Below are positions 34,337 to 43,485 of a DNA stretch of 64,000 nt, one piece after another (positions within the stretch are counted from its first letter, which is position 1; each line of letters begins with the position of its first letter). The DNA lies in the NCBI RefSeq assembly GCF_000719115.1, contig NZ_JOEA01000015.1, positions 1 through 64,000 on the forward strand, given 5' to 3'. The position numbers were made by a program, and so were the translations under genes. The stretch is from Lentzea albidocapillata (GTDB taxonomy: Bacteria > Actinomycetota > Actinomycetes > Mycobacteriales > Pseudonocardiaceae). Below the pieces are notes generated by a model. That model had not been told where the DNA came from, ran no database searches, and saw only the letters and a list, made by a program, of their open reading frames with translations.

Positions 34337-36651
34337 GCCGACCCTGTCGTCCGAACCGTGCCGAGCGTTATCCCCGGTCTGTCGAGGTCATCCCCGAGAA
34401 CCAGCGCGAGTTCGCCGCGCGTCGCGATCCCGAGCTTCGCGTACGTGCTGGACAGGTGGTTGTCGACAGTCCGCACGGAGATCACCAGCGACTCGGCGAT
34501 CTCCTTGTTCGTAAGTCCCCGTGCGGCCAGCACGGCGACCTCACGCTCCCGCTTGGTGAGCGGCACCAACGTCACCCCGGCCAGCGCGGGTGTTCGCGCA
34601 CCCTCGCACAGGCCGATCAACCGTCCGGCCAGCGCGCGGTTGCCCGACGCGGCGGCGGCCTCCGCCGCGAACAGCACGTACCCGGCTTTCTCGAACCGCG
34701 CGGCCACTTCCTCCAGCGCCGCGGAGTCGTTGCGCACCAACGCCTCCGCGTGCGCCGCGTACACCGGGACCAGCAGCCCGGTCATGGTGGCGGCGAGTTC
34801 CCGCAGCCGTTCCAAGGCGTCGGAAGCGCGCCCGAGCCGCACCGCCTCGTGCAGGAACACCGCCTCGGCGGCGAACTCGGTGTGCGTCCTGGCGTCCTCT
34901 GCCGCCTCGAACGGCGACGTCCCGCCCGCCCAGATCCTCGCCTGCCACAGCCCGATGCCGTACGGGCGCATTCCCGGCGGCGCCAGCGGTTCCGCCTCGG
35001 CGAGCAGTGCACGCGCGTCGTTGCCCAGCAACGCCTCCACGTGAGCGAGTTCGCAGAGCCGCACGAACGGCTGCGTGGGCCGTGCTTCTCGCAGTAAGCG
35101 CCGTGCTTCGAGCAGCCGGCCACCAGCGCGTGCCAAGCCGGCGCACGACACGGCCCAGCTCGACCGCATGGAATCCCACTCGGCCTTCTCCCGATGCGCT
35201 TGCACGGCAAGACGCTCCGCACGGGCCAGTTCACCGTGCATGGAGTACACGAACACCTCGGAGAACAAGTTCATCTCGGCGCCCAGTCCAACCTCGGGGT
35301 GCGGCGGAACCACCGGGAACGGTCCCGTGTAGCGGCCCTGCACCACGTCGATCATCGCGAGGATCGCCGCCTCACCCGAATCCGAGGGCGAGAGCAGCGC
35401 ACGAGCCTCGTCGTACTTGCCGTCGAAGAACAGGAACACGGCCCGTCCCGCCGGCATCATGATCATCTCTGCGGCTTCCTCGGTGCGCCCGAGAGCCCAA
35501 CCGAGGTTCATCGCGCGCATGGTGCGGACCTCGATCGGGTCGTCGTCGGTCGCGACCGGCGCGAAGACCTTCTCGGCTTCCTCCGCACGATCCGTGAACA
35601 ACAGGATGAGGGCCAACTGTCGTGCGGCCTCGACACCACCACCGACGGACCATGCGGCTCGTGCGAGCCGTTCTGCCAGAACGACACCACCTGTCGCGCT
35701 GGCGATGTTCGCCGCCCGCAGAAGCAACTCGGGATCGTCCGCCGTACCGCTGTCCAGGCGCAACACCGCTACTCGCAACGGATCGTCGAGCACGGAAGCC
35801 AGGTACCGCTGATGGTTCCGCTTGCGCAGAGGAGGGCACTGCGCGCGCAACACCTCGCCGTACAACGGATGCGCGAGCCTCAGTCCGTCATCGGTCACGG
35901 TCACGAGCCCGTCCAACGTCTCCGACGCGGCCAGGTCCAGCGGCTCACCGAACGCGAGCAGCTCCAGCACCCGGCGTTCCTCGGCGGGCACGGCGCCGAG
36001 GTGTGCCTCGATCAGCTCCACCAGCCGTGGCGACAACGGCAGCGGTCCGTCCAATGACCACACACCGCCGTGCGACACCCACTGCGCAGCGAAGTGCATC
36101 TCTCGCAGCAGCAACATGTTTCCGGCGGACGCTGTCCACAGCCGATCGGCCGTCACGCTGTCCAGCACGCCGCCGAGCACGGTCTCCAGCACCTCGACCA
36201 CCGCCGCACGTCCGAGCGGCTCGAGCTCGATGCGCGGCAGCAGTTCGTCCTTCCAGAGCGCCACCACCGGTTCCGGCGCGCGTTCGCCCGAACGCAACGT
36301 CGCCACCACGACGGCTTCCCGGTGTTGTACGAGCTGGTGCAGCAGACCTGCCGACGCGTCGTCGAGGAGATGGACGTCATCGACCACCACGACGCGACCG
36401 CGCAGCGCCGTCCGTGCGGCGGTCAACATCGCCAACGGCGAGGGATCCACCGACGGCAAGAAAGGTGCCATCACGCCGAGTGGAATCTCCGACATCGCCG
36501 CCGTGGCACGCAACCGGACGTCGCACTCGACCTCGTCCAACAGCCGTGTCTTGCCCACGCCGGCAGGACCCGCCACGATCAGCCCCGCACCTCGCACCGC
36601 GCGCCGGACCGCGATGAGTTCGGCGTCCCTCCCCACGAACGGCCACCCCAT
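34333..36651 (-). CDS. LAL-family LuxR regulator (large ATP-binding)
   Basis: A 772-residue regulator. The N-terminal AAA/STAND domain has Walker A GPAGVGKTRLL (~33-43) and Walker B VVVDDVHLLD; the middle is TPR-like helical (ARRLLREARPTQPFVRLCEL); the C-terminal LuxR HTH has LTKREREVAVLAARGLTNKE and VISVRTVDNHLSSTYAKLGI. Such proteins are often pathway-specific activators of secondary metabolism or sugar use. It lies only 13 bases from the divergent P450 frame and is coupled to the small nuclease-like gene downstream. Confidence 0.88.
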   Translation of the reverse strand: MGWPFVGRDAELIAVRRAVRGAGLIVAGPAGVGKTRLLDEVECDVRLRATAAMSEIPLGVMAPFLPSVDPSPLAMLTAARTALRGRVVVVDDVHLLDDASAGLLHQLVQHREAVVVATLRSGERAPEPVVALWKDELLPRIELEPLGRAAVVEVLETVLGGVLDSVTADRLWTASAGNMLLLREMHFAAQWVSHGGVWSLDGPLPLSPRLVELIEAHLGAVPAEERRVLELLAFGEPLDLAASETLDGLVTVTDDGLRLAHPLYGEVLRAQCPPLRKRNHQRYLASVLDDPLRVAVLRLDSGTADDPELLLRAANIASATGGVVLAERLARAAWSVGGGVEAARQLALILLFTDRAEEAEKVFAPVATDDDPIEVRTMRAMNLGWALGRTEEAAEMIMMPAGRAVFLFFDGKYDEARALLSPSDSGEAAILAMIDVVQGRYTGPFPVVPPHPEVGLGAEMNLFSEVFVYSMHGELARAERLAVQAHREKAEWDSMRSSWAVSCAGLARAGGRLLEARRLLREARPTQPFVRLCELAHVEALLGNDARALLAEAEPLAPPGMRPYGIGLWQARIWAGGTSPFEAAEDARTHTEFAAEAVFLHEAVRLGRASDALERLRELAATMTGLLVPVYAAHAEALVRNDSAALEEVAARFEKAGYVLFAAEAAAASGNRALAGRLIGLCEGARTPALAGVTLVPLTKREREVAVLAARGLTNKEIAESLVISVRTVDNHLSSTYAKLGIATRGELALVLGDDLDRPGITLGTVRTTGSA

Positions 36652-36727
36652 ACCGTCAGGCTAGGTGATCCCCGCCGACAAGATGGGTGGTCGCCTACTC
36701 ATGCCCCTGAACAGCGCAAACGCCACG

Positions 36728-37789
36728 ATGAGCGGCATGAGCTTCTTCACCGATCCGATCCCGTACTTCGACGAGTGGCGCGAGCGGGGCCCCGCGCTGA
36801 TCGAGACCCCGGACGGCCAGAAGTCGTGGGTGATCAGCCGCTACGACGACGTCGTACAGGCTCTCAGCCACCCGGATCTCAGCAGCGCCATCATCCCCGG
36901 CGGCATGCTGAACCACACGGACCCGCCGGAGCACACGCAGTTGCGCAAGCCCATCGCACGTGCGTTCTCCACACGGCGGATGGAGGCCCTACGGCCGCGC
37001 ATCGAGGAAATCGCCAACGAGCTGCTCGACGCGTGGGAGGGCGCGGAGGAGGTGGACGTCATCGAAACGTTCGCCTACCCGCTGCCGATCACCGTCATCT
37101 GTGAACTCCTAGGTGTGCCCAAAGAGGACAGAGATGAGGTCCGGAAGCTGTCCGCGGAGCTGCTCGCACCCGAGACCATGGTCGAGGCGTTCGGCCGGTT
37201 CGCCGCGTACGTGGAGCGTCTCCTGGCCACGAAGGGGCCCGGTGACGACGTCATCACCGAGCTCCGCGACGAACCGAACCTGGTGATGAACCTTGTGTTG
37301 CTCATCACAGCAGGCCACGAGACGACCGTGCAGCTCATCGGCAACGGCCTGCTCGCCCTGCTGCGCGATCCCGCCCTGCAGCGGTCGCTGGCCGACGATC
37401 CGATCATGATTCCGGAGGCCGTCGAGGAGTTCCTGCGCCTCGACGGTCCACTGGCCATGGGGGTGGGCCGTGTCGCCACTTCCGACGTGGTGATCGGAGG
37501 GGTCACGATTCCGAGATCCTCGCAGGTCACCGTCTCACTGGGGGCGGCGAACCGGGATCCGTCCCGGTATTCCGGTCCGGACGTGGTGCAGCTGGGCCGA
37601 GACCCACACGTCGCGTTCGGTCACGGGATCCACTACTGCGTGGGGGCGCGGCTGGCTCGTATCGAAGGTGAGATCGCGTTCGGAACGCTCCTTCGGCGTT
37701 TCCCGGAACTCGTGCTCGCCGCTGAGCCCGAGTGGCGGGAGTCATTCATCCGAGGCTTGGGATCATTTCGCGTGCGACCGAAGCCCTGA
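36728..37789 (+). CDS. Cytochrome P450, short N-terminus
   Basis: A P450 of 353 residues from ATG 36728. It has [18 protein letters not shown], the I-helix AGHETT, an ExxR region, and the heme loop [10 protein letters not shown] with Cys304 as ligand. The N-terminus is short compared with ~400 residues in most bacterial P450s. Earlier in-frame starts are GTG 36665 and ATG 36701, and the true one is uncertain. It is divergent from the LAL regulator, which may control it. No ferredoxin partner is adjacent. The final 44 bases overlap a convergent small gene. Confidence 0.82.
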   Translation: MSGMSFFTDPIPYFDEWRERGPALIETPDGQKSWVISRYDDVVQALSHPDLSSAIIPGGMLNHTDPPEHTQLRKPIARAFSTRRMEALRPRIEEIANELLDAWEGAEEVDVIETFAYPLPITVICELLGVPKEDRDEVRKLSAELLAPETMVEAFGRFAAYVERLLATKGPGDDVITELRDEPNLVMNLVLLITAGHETTVQLIGNGLLALLRDPALQRSLADDPIMIPEAVEEFLRLDGPLAMGVGRVATSDVVIGGVTIPRSSQVTVSLGAANRDPSRYSGPDVVQLGRDPHVAFGHGIHYCVGARLARIEGEIAFGTLLRRFPELVLAAEPEWRESFIRGLGSFRVRPKP

Positions 37790-38030
37790 CGGCGGCACGG
37801 GCGGCCGACAGGTCGTCGACCGCGTAAATCTCCGGACAGGACGCGATGACGAGGTCCTTGTCTGACGCGACGGTCAGCAAAGAAACTTTCTCCGTCAACG
37901 ACTTGGCTTGCCGGACAACTCCCTTGGCATCAACGCGGATCAACGTGACCCACGTCTCTGACCAGGGAAAGTCCGCTACGGCGCTGGATTTCCGCAGGCC
38001 TTCCACATCGAACTCGGCGAATCTGGGCAT
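37746..38030 (-). CDS. Hypothetical protein, 94 aa, overlaps P450 3' end
   Basis: I do not recognise this family. It is a compact alpha/beta-looking protein: [54 protein letters not shown] and a helical end [16 protein letters not shown]. No signal peptide or membrane helix. Its last 44 bases overlap the end of the P450 gene on the other strand. It lies 48 bases downstream of the 312-residue gene and may share its transcript. Confidence 0.5.
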   Translation of the reverse strand: MPRFAEFDVEGLRKSSAVADFPWSETWVTLIRVDAKGVVRQAKSLTEKVSLLTVASDKDLVIASCPEIYAVDDLSAARAAVRASVAREMIPSLG

Positions 38031-38078
38031 GACACCAAGATAACGACTCGAGGTTACGGAACGTCAAAGATCACCCTT

Positions 38079-39017
38079 TCACCGCAATGCAGCCAGCAGA
38101 TGGGACAGGTTGACACCAACTGCGTCCGCCAACCGGCGGACGACTTCTGGAGCGGGTGCCAACGGGTGTGTCTCGCGGGTGAACGGCAAGCCTTCACCGC
38201 CGGAAAACTTCGATTGCGGCGTAACGGGCGCGAGCATCGGGTAGACGCGCCAGCGCGGCACCTTCGAGTCAGCCATGGCGAGCGTGTTCTCGTGCCACAG
38301 CATCACGGCCGATGACCGAATGTTGCGCGCGAGGACACAGCCGTGGCCCGTGAGCGTGATCGCGCGCGCAGCGGCCCGCACCGCGTTGCGGAACTCGCCC
38401 TCCACCACCCACACGCCGTTCATGAACTCCGCGGTGAAGCCTTCGGTCTCCAGAGCGGCGATCGTTTCGGCGTGCTGGTCGTCCGCTGCGGCCGTGGCGA
38501 GCTCGACGACCTCCTGCACCTCCGAGGCCGTCACCACGCGCGCACCGGCCTCCGTGGAGGCGTACAGGAGCCGTTCCACGTGACGGTCCTCCGCGTAGGC
38601 AGCCCACTCCTGGGCCTTCTCCCACGCCGACCGTGCGATGACGTCGGCCTCGGAACCGCCGCGCAGGCGTGCGTCCTGCAGCAACTGTGCGAGCACCACG
38701 GCGATGACAGAGCTCAGCAGTGCGTCGTCACGTGACTCGTCCTCCGCGGGAACGAGAGAGACGACCAGGTCACGCAGATCGGCACGCCAGCTCTCGTCGC
38801 CCGCCCACACGCCGATGGCGAGCAGGTTCAGGTAGTGGTCCGCGAGGGCCATCCGCACGAGCAACGGCTGAGTGCCTGCTTCTCGTGCGTCGCGGCGTGC
38901 GGTGACCTTCAGCTGCTGTCGTTCCGCGGGATCCACCACGCTCACGCGGATCTTGTCGAGTTCGTCGAGGAAGTCGTCCCACCGGTCGTCCGAAAACCGG
39001 GCGAAGACGTCGTCCAC
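38079..39017 (-). CDS. Hypothetical protein, 312 aa, in operon with folP2
   Basis: Unrecognised soluble protein. The first ~200 residues are helical and acidic (FSDDRWDDFLDELDKIRVS, SAWEKAQEWAAYAEDRHVE), and a C-terminal region contains GFTAEFMNGVWVVEGEFRN and HGCVLARNIRSSAVMLWHEN. It follows folP2 by 14 bases and is surely co-transcribed with it. Nothing in the sequence ties it to folate chemistry. Confidence 0.6.
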   Translation of the reverse strand: MDDVFARFSDDRWDDFLDELDKIRVSVVDPAERQQLKVTARRDAREAGTQPLLVRMALADHYLNLLAIGVWAGDESWRADLRDLVVSLVPAEDESRDDALLSSVIAVVLAQLLQDARLRGGSEADVIARSAWEKAQEWAAYAEDRHVERLLYASTEAGARVVTASEVQEVVELATAAADDQHAETIAALETEGFTAEFMNGVWVVEGEFRNAVRAAARAITLTGHGCVLARNIRSSAVMLWHENTLAMADSKVPRWRVYPMLAPVTPQSKFSGGEGLPFTRETHPLAPAPEVVRRLADAVGVNLSHLLAALR

Positions 39018-39031
39018 CTGTTACCTCCAGC

Positions 39032-39856
39032 TCAGAGTCGAGCGACGGACTCGAGTACTCGTCTGGTGCGCGCCACCTCGTGCGCGCGAAAGACCGCGGC
39101 GCCCGCCAACGCCGCGATCACGGTCGCAACGAGGGTGCCCTCGACGCGCTCGTTCAGTTCCACGCCGAGGGTCTCCCCGACGAAGTCCTTGTTGGACAGA
39201 GCCATCAGCACCGGCCACCCGGTCGCCACCAGCTCGTCCGTGTGCCGCACCAGCGCGAGGCTGTGCCATGTGTTCTTGCCGAAGTCGTGTGTGGGGTCGA
39301 TCAGCACGCTCTTGCGAGGCACACCGAGTGCGACCACCCTCTCCGCACGCGACGTCGTCTCCGCGATGACGTCCGCGACGAGGTTCGGGTAACTAACCCT
39401 ATGCGGACGCGTGCGGGGCACCGCACCGCCCGTGTGCGAGCAGACGTAGCCGGCGCCGTACTCCGCGGCGACCTCGGCCAGCTGCGGGTCCGCGCCCGCC
39501 CACGTGTCGTTGAGCAGGTCGGCGCCGGCCTCGCAGACGAGGCGGCCGACGTCCGCGCGCCAGGTGTCGCTGCTGATGATCAGATCCGGGTAGGCGGCAC
39601 GCACGCGGGCGATGAACGGCACGACACGGCGCACTTCCTCGCCGGAGTCGACCAGATCGCCGGGGCCGGCCTTCACACCGCCGATGTCCACGATGTCCGC
39701 GCCCTCGTCCACGACGCGGTGCACGGCCTCCATGGCCACGTCCTCGGCGTAGGTGGCGCCCTTGTCGTAGAACGAGTCCGGCGTGCGGTTGATGATCGCC
39801 ATCACCAGCGCGTGGTCACGGACGATGGTCCGGCCGCGGAACTGGAGCTCGATCAC
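39032..39856 (-). CDS. folP2: Dihydropteroate synthase homologue, FolP2 type
   Basis: A 274-residue TIM-barrel protein of the DHPS family. It reads MAIINRTPDSFYDKGATY where catalytic FolP has NVTPDSFSDGG-type sequence, then GADIVDIGGVKAGPG, SSDTWRADV, LIDPTHDFGKNTWH and MALSNKDFVGETLG, matching mycobacterial FolP2 closely. Mycobacterial FolP2 lacks normal dihydropteroate synthase activity, so this is unlikely to be the main folate enzyme. The start is a GTG at 39856, divergent from the DUF2786 gene. Confidence 0.88.
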   Translation of the reverse strand: MIELQFRGRTIVRDHALVMAIINRTPDSFYDKGATYAEDVAMEAVHRVVDEGADIVDIGGVKAGPGDLVDSGEEVRRVVPFIARVRAAYPDLIISSDTWRADVGRLVCEAGADLLNDTWAGADPQLAEVAAEYGAGYVCSHTGGAVPRTRPHRVSYPNLVADVIAETTSRAERVVALGVPRKSVLIDPTHDFGKNTWHSLALVRHTDELVATGWPVLMALSNKDFVGETLGVELNERVEGTLVATVIAALAGAAVFRAHEVARTRRVLESVARL

Positions 39857-39918
39857 ATCCCGTGTCTACCAGGTGGTCCCCGACCTTTGCACATGGCGGA
39901 CGTCTCATACTGCATGGC

Positions 39919-40983
39919 GTGGAACTGGTGAAAGCGGTCGATGCGCTCTGGCAGCGCGGCTGGCTGCCGTACGACGTGCGCGAGATGGTGTCGCGTTCGC
40001 TCGATGAGTCGGCCGCCTCTCTCGTGGTGGACGTGATCGCTTTGTCCTGTTCGCCGCATGCTCCGGCGACCGTGCATCCGCGGTGGCAGCGTCAGCTGGA
40101 CGAGATCGGCGCCTCGGTGTGGTGGGAGGGACCGCTGATCGAGGCGTGGGCGACGCGTCACATCGAGACGCTGTCGTATGCGAACCGCACGGCCGCCGAG
40201 CTGTTGAAGTTCCTCGGGCGGATGCCTTCGTTGCCGCAGATCCTGCCGTTGCCGGGCGACGTGCTGATGTCGGCCGTGCGCGCGGGGCTGGATCCGAAGG
40301 TGCTCAACCGGGTGCGCGGCCTGCTGGCGAAGGCCGAGTCGACGGCGTTCCCCGAGGAGGCGGAGGCGCTGTCGGCCAAGGCGCAGGAGCTGATGAACCG
40401 GCACGCGCTGGAGCGGGCGATGCTCGACGCGGACCTGCCGGCGGAGGCGACGTCGCGGCGGATGTGGCTGGACAAGAGCTACTTCAAGGAGAAGTCACAG
40501 CTCGTGCACGTGGTGTCGGAGGCCTTCCGGTCGCGGGCCGTGGCTTATGACGGGTTCGGGTTCATCGCTCTCGTCGGTGACGAGGTCGACCTGGAGAGCG
40601 TCGAGCTGCTGTCGACGTCTCTGCTCGTGCAGGCGACACGGGCGATGGTCTCCGTTGGCGGGCGCGCCGGCAAGGGCAGTGAGGCGCGCTCGCGGCCGTT
40701 CCGGAAGTCGTTCCTGGTGGCGTACGCGTCGCGGATCGGGGAGCGGCTGGAGGCGATGGCGGCCGCGCCCGCTGCTCCGGACGACCCGATCGCGTCGGAC
40801 GAGCGGCTGCTGCCGGTGCTCGCGGACCGCAAGCTGGCCGTGGACACGCTGTTCGAGCAGATGTTCACGCAGACGCGCACCTCGCGCGTGACGGTGCGCT
40901 CGGCCGCCGGGTGGGGCGCGGGGCGCGCCGCCGCGGACGCCGCTGACATCGGGACCAGCCGAAAGTCCGTGACCTCGGGCTAG
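39919..40983 (+). CDS. DUF2786 domain protein, 354 aa
   Basis: The central segment VLNRVRGLLAKAESTAFPEE to AQELMNRHALERAML is the DUF2786 helical domain. The N-terminal ~120 residues are helical, and the C-terminal half has LVHVVSEAFRSRAVAYDGFG and RSRPFRKSFLVAYASRIGER, which also recur in DUF2786 proteins. The start is taken as GTG 39919; a CATACT box eight bases upstream could be the -10 of a leaderless transcript. It is divergent from folP2. Biological role unknown. Confidence 0.72.
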   Translation: MELVKAVDALWQRGWLPYDVREMVSRSLDESAASLVVDVIALSCSPHAPATVHPRWQRQLDEIGASVWWEGPLIEAWATRHIETLSYANRTAAELLKFLGRMPSLPQILPLPGDVLMSAVRAGLDPKVLNRVRGLLAKAESTAFPEEAEALSAKAQELMNRHALERAMLDADLPAEATSRRMWLDKSYFKEKSQLVHVVSEAFRSRAVAYDGFGFIALVGDEVDLESVELLSTSLLVQATRAMVSVGGRAGKGSEARSRPFRKSFLVAYASRIGERLEAMAAAPAAPDDPIASDERLLPVLADRKLAVDTLFEQMFTQTRTSRVTVRSAAGWGAGRAAADAADIGTSRKSVTSG

Positions 40984-41077
40984 CCCACCACCCCTTCGAG
41001 TGAACTCCCCGCATCACAACGGCCTCCGGGGCCCAACCCCGGAAAAACCGTCAGACCCCCTCCCTAACGTCGACCCC

Positions 41078-41560
41078 ATGACATCCACCTTCCACAACGA
41101 GATCAAGCTCGGCGAGGTCAACTACCGGCTGAGCGCGACGACCGACTCCGACGAATCGATGGTGCTCGACCTGCTCGGCTCACTCGACTCGGGCGAGGTG
41201 ATCGCGGACGGCCGCCTCCGCCTGCCGGTAGAGGGCGGCGTCACGATCGGCAAGCTCCTCGCGCGGGTCCTGAGCGCCCACACGCGCCTGCGCAGCCGCC
41301 CGTCCCGCCACGCGAACGCCAACCAACCCTGGACCGAAGCCCTCGACACCGACCTGCGCGCCGCCTGGCTCACCTCGCCCGAGACCGGCTCCCCGAAACT
41401 GATCAGGTCCCTGGCCGACGCCATGGAGCGCTCCCCCACGGCCATCCGGGCCCGCCTCGCCAGGGTGGGCTGCGACCCGGACGTGCCGGGCCGCGAACTC
41501 TCCGCGACAGCCGCCGTGCTCCTAGGGGCGAACTCAGGGGGCACTCAGGGGAAGACCTGA
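41078..41560 (+). CDS. Hypothetical protein, 160 aa
   Basis: Not a family I recognise. The N-terminal half is beta-rich (FHNEIKLGEVNYRLSAT, GEVIADGRLRLPVEGGVTIG). The C-terminal half ends in a helix-turn-helix-like pair, WTEALDTDLRAAWLTS and LADAMERSPTAIRARLARVG, that may bind DNA. ATG 41078 follows TAACGT by only seven bases, suggesting a leaderless transcript. It may precede the GlsB-like gene 64 bases downstream. Confidence 0.55.
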   Translation: MTSTFHNEIKLGEVNYRLSATTDSDESMVLDLLGSLDSGEVIADGRLRLPVEGGVTIGKLLARVLSAHTRLRSRPSRHANANQPWTEALDTDLRAAWLTSPETGSPKLIRSLADAMERSPTAIRARLARVGCDPDVPGRELSATAAVLLGANSGGTQGKT

Positions 41561-41624
41561 TTCGCGGACCCCTCAGCCCGGCGGACTCTGTAGTGACAGG
41601 CACCAGAGTCGCAGGGGGTACGCA

Positions 41625-41897
41625 GTGGAGATCGACGGCTTGTTCACCGCACTGCTCTTCGGAGCGGTCATCGGCGGCCTGGGCCGCCTGGTGATCCCGG
41701 GCAGGCAACACGTGTCGCTGCTCGCGACCATCCTCGTGGGCATCGTCGCCGCCCTGCTGGGCACCGCGGCCGCCACGGTCCTGGGCGTGGCCGAGACCCC
41801 GGGAATCGACTGGATCGAACTGGCTCTGCAGGTGGGCCTCGCCGGCGCCGGCGTGACCCTGTGGGCCAACCGCTCCAAGCAGAAGCTCCTCCACTGA
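41625..41897 (+). CDS. GlsB/YeaQ/YmgE-like small membrane protein
   Basis: A 90-residue protein with about three membrane helices (GLFTALLFGAVIGGLGRLVI, LLATILVGIVAALLGTAAAT, LALQVGLAGAGVTLWA). GxxIGGLxRLxxPG and the glycine spacing match the transglycosylase-associated family PF04226, whose function is unsettled despite the name. GTG 41625 follows an AGGGGG site. It stands alone. Confidence 0.72.
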   Translation: MEIDGLFTALLFGAVIGGLGRLVIPGRQHVSLLATILVGIVAALLGTAAATVLGVAETPGIDWIELALQVGLAGAGVTLWANRSKQKLLH

Positions 41898-42277
41898 GCC
41901 CAGGGCAAGGGGGCCCAGCCGCCCACTCACCCACCGCCGACCGACCCGAGCCGCTCGCCCTCCGCGCACCCACAAGCCACCGCGCCCGGACCACACAGCG
42001 CCCAACGGGTCAGCCGGCTCCCATCGCGCCCGGCTGGTCACCGCCGCCGCCCGAGCACCATCTCGCCAACGGCTGCCGCCTCCGCGCCGCACTGCGCTCC
42101 CGCGCTTGAACGCGCTGGACCCCAGTGCTTCCAACGGTTCCGCAACCCCGGTACCCGGCTGACCGATACCGCCGAGTGACCATTTGCCATCCGGTGGAGC
42201 CGGCCCTCACCGCTGAACGCAACCCAGCCTCGGCGGATCCCACGGCCTACGCGTGAAGTGCCGTCCCGACCCACCGT
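41898..42277. other. Intergenic stretch with no recognised gene
   Basis: About 380 bases between the GlsB-like gene and the decayed gene. It is Pro/Arg/Ala-codon-like C-rich sequence in several frames with no start, ribosome site or homology that I recognise. I see no clear terminator or promoter in it. Confidence 0.5.
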
Positions 42278-42626
42278 CTCTCTCAACGCACTCCCGGTTT
42301 CGCGCAGTGGGCCAACGAACCCGCCGGGACGGACGCGGCCTACGGCCCGACCCGCATCCTGACCATCGACACCATGGAGGCAACCACGAAGGTGAGCGCA
42401 GAGCTGACGCTGTCCAAGGACGGCAAGCCCGTAGGTACGACGGCGCTGTCACCAAGGAGGTCCCGCGGCACTAGGCGATCGCGAAGGCCGCCACCGGCAA
42501 CGGGTCGAAGGCGTGACGGTGATCGGCAGCCGGCCGCTTCAGCGGCTCGTCGGCGTGGTGGGCAACGACGGACTGGAGGACGCTCCGGGCGAGTCGGTGT
42601 TCCTGCGCCTCGGCTGGATCCGCTGA
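42278..42626 (+). pseudogene. Decayed coding sequence with two frameshifts and a stop
   Basis: Reading 42290-42445 gives GFAQWANEPAGTDAAYGPTR and TTKVSAELTLSKDGKPVGTT. The same protein seems to continue in a second frame from 42448 (VTKEVPRH, a TAG at 42472, AIAKAATGNGSKA) and in a third from 42513 (VTVIGSRPLQRLVGVVGNDG, GESVFLRLGWIR) to the TGA at 42624. Codon usage stays coding-like across the shifts. The beginning is missing. Family not recognised. Confidence 0.55.
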
Positions 42627-42657
42627 CGCAGGAAGACGGTTCGGACTCGCGCCAGCT

Positions 42658-43485
42658 CTACTCCTCGGGTTTCAGCGACAGGTAGGCCGGGCGCAACAGG
42701 TCGGCCAGCGACGACTGGCCCACGGTGATCGGCACACCGTCGAGCTGATCGAGCACCGCGTCCGTGCGCACGACCGCCGTGGGATCGCCGAAGTGGAGGT
42801 TCGACGTGGTCTGCCGCTGCCAGAACGTGTCCAGGCACCGCGTCAGCGGCGGCGCCTCCTCACGGGCCACGGCGGAGCGCACCGTGCCGCGCAGCGCGCG
42901 GAGACGGTCGAGCAGGTCCTCACGGCTGCGGCCACGCCAGGCGAGGATCTCGAACGGGTCGTTGTCGAACGACTCGGCGAGCAGGTAACAGACGGCGGCA
43001 AGGTGCTTGCACGGCACCTCCCAGTCCGGGCAGCTGCAGTCCATCGTCATCTCGCGCTGCGTCGCGGGGAAGAGCCGCAGTCCCAGCGAGGCGAACAACG
43101 TCTCGATGTCCGCGGGCATCTCGCCGGCCAGCAGTTTCGCCGCGTACAGGGCCTTGCCGGCCAGCGCGTGCTCGATGCGCTGCCACTCCTGACCGGTGAA
43201 CGACTTGATCGCGATCCGCGCCTTGTACGGCGTGGGGCGCGAGCCCTGCACCAAGGCGATGACCATGCTCGTGGACAGCGACAACGACAGCACCTGGCCC
43301 TGCCGCGCGTAGTTGCGGCCGCGGGTCAGCCGGCCGCCCATGCCGAAGGACTCCAGCACCTCGATGAACCGGCGCGACCACCAGGTGGCGCCGATGTCGC
43401 CGCGCTTGCTCTTGGCCTTGAGACCGTTGTCGACCTTGATGGTCCTGCCGTACTGAGAACGTTCGCCGGACCAGTGCTCACTCAC
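42658..43485 (-). CDS. SWIM zinc-finger protein, partner of SNF2 helicase
   Basis: A 275-residue protein with a SWIM zinc finger MDCSCPDWEVPCKHLAAVCY (about residue 140-160), giving the CxC...CxH ligand set. The N-terminus has WSGERSQYGRTIKVDNGLK and GATWWSRRFIEVLESFGM, typical of the bacterial SWIM proteins encoded next to SNF2 ATPases. Its start overlaps the helicase stop by 8 nt, so the two are co-translated. It probably binds DNA or protein for the helicase. Confidence 0.85.
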   Translation of the reverse strand: MSEHWSGERSQYGRTIKVDNGLKAKSKRGDIGATWWSRRFIEVLESFGMGGRLTRGRNYARQGQVLSLSLSTSMVIALVQGSRPTPYKARIAIKSFTGQEWQRIEHALAGKALYAAKLLAGEMPADIETLFASLGLRLFPATQREMTMDCSCPDWEVPCKHLAAVCYLLAESFDNDPFEILAWRGRSREDLLDRLRALRGTVRSAVAREEAPPLTRCLDTFWQRQTTSNLHFGDPTAVVRTDAVLDQLDGVPITVGQSSLADLLRPAYLSLKPEE

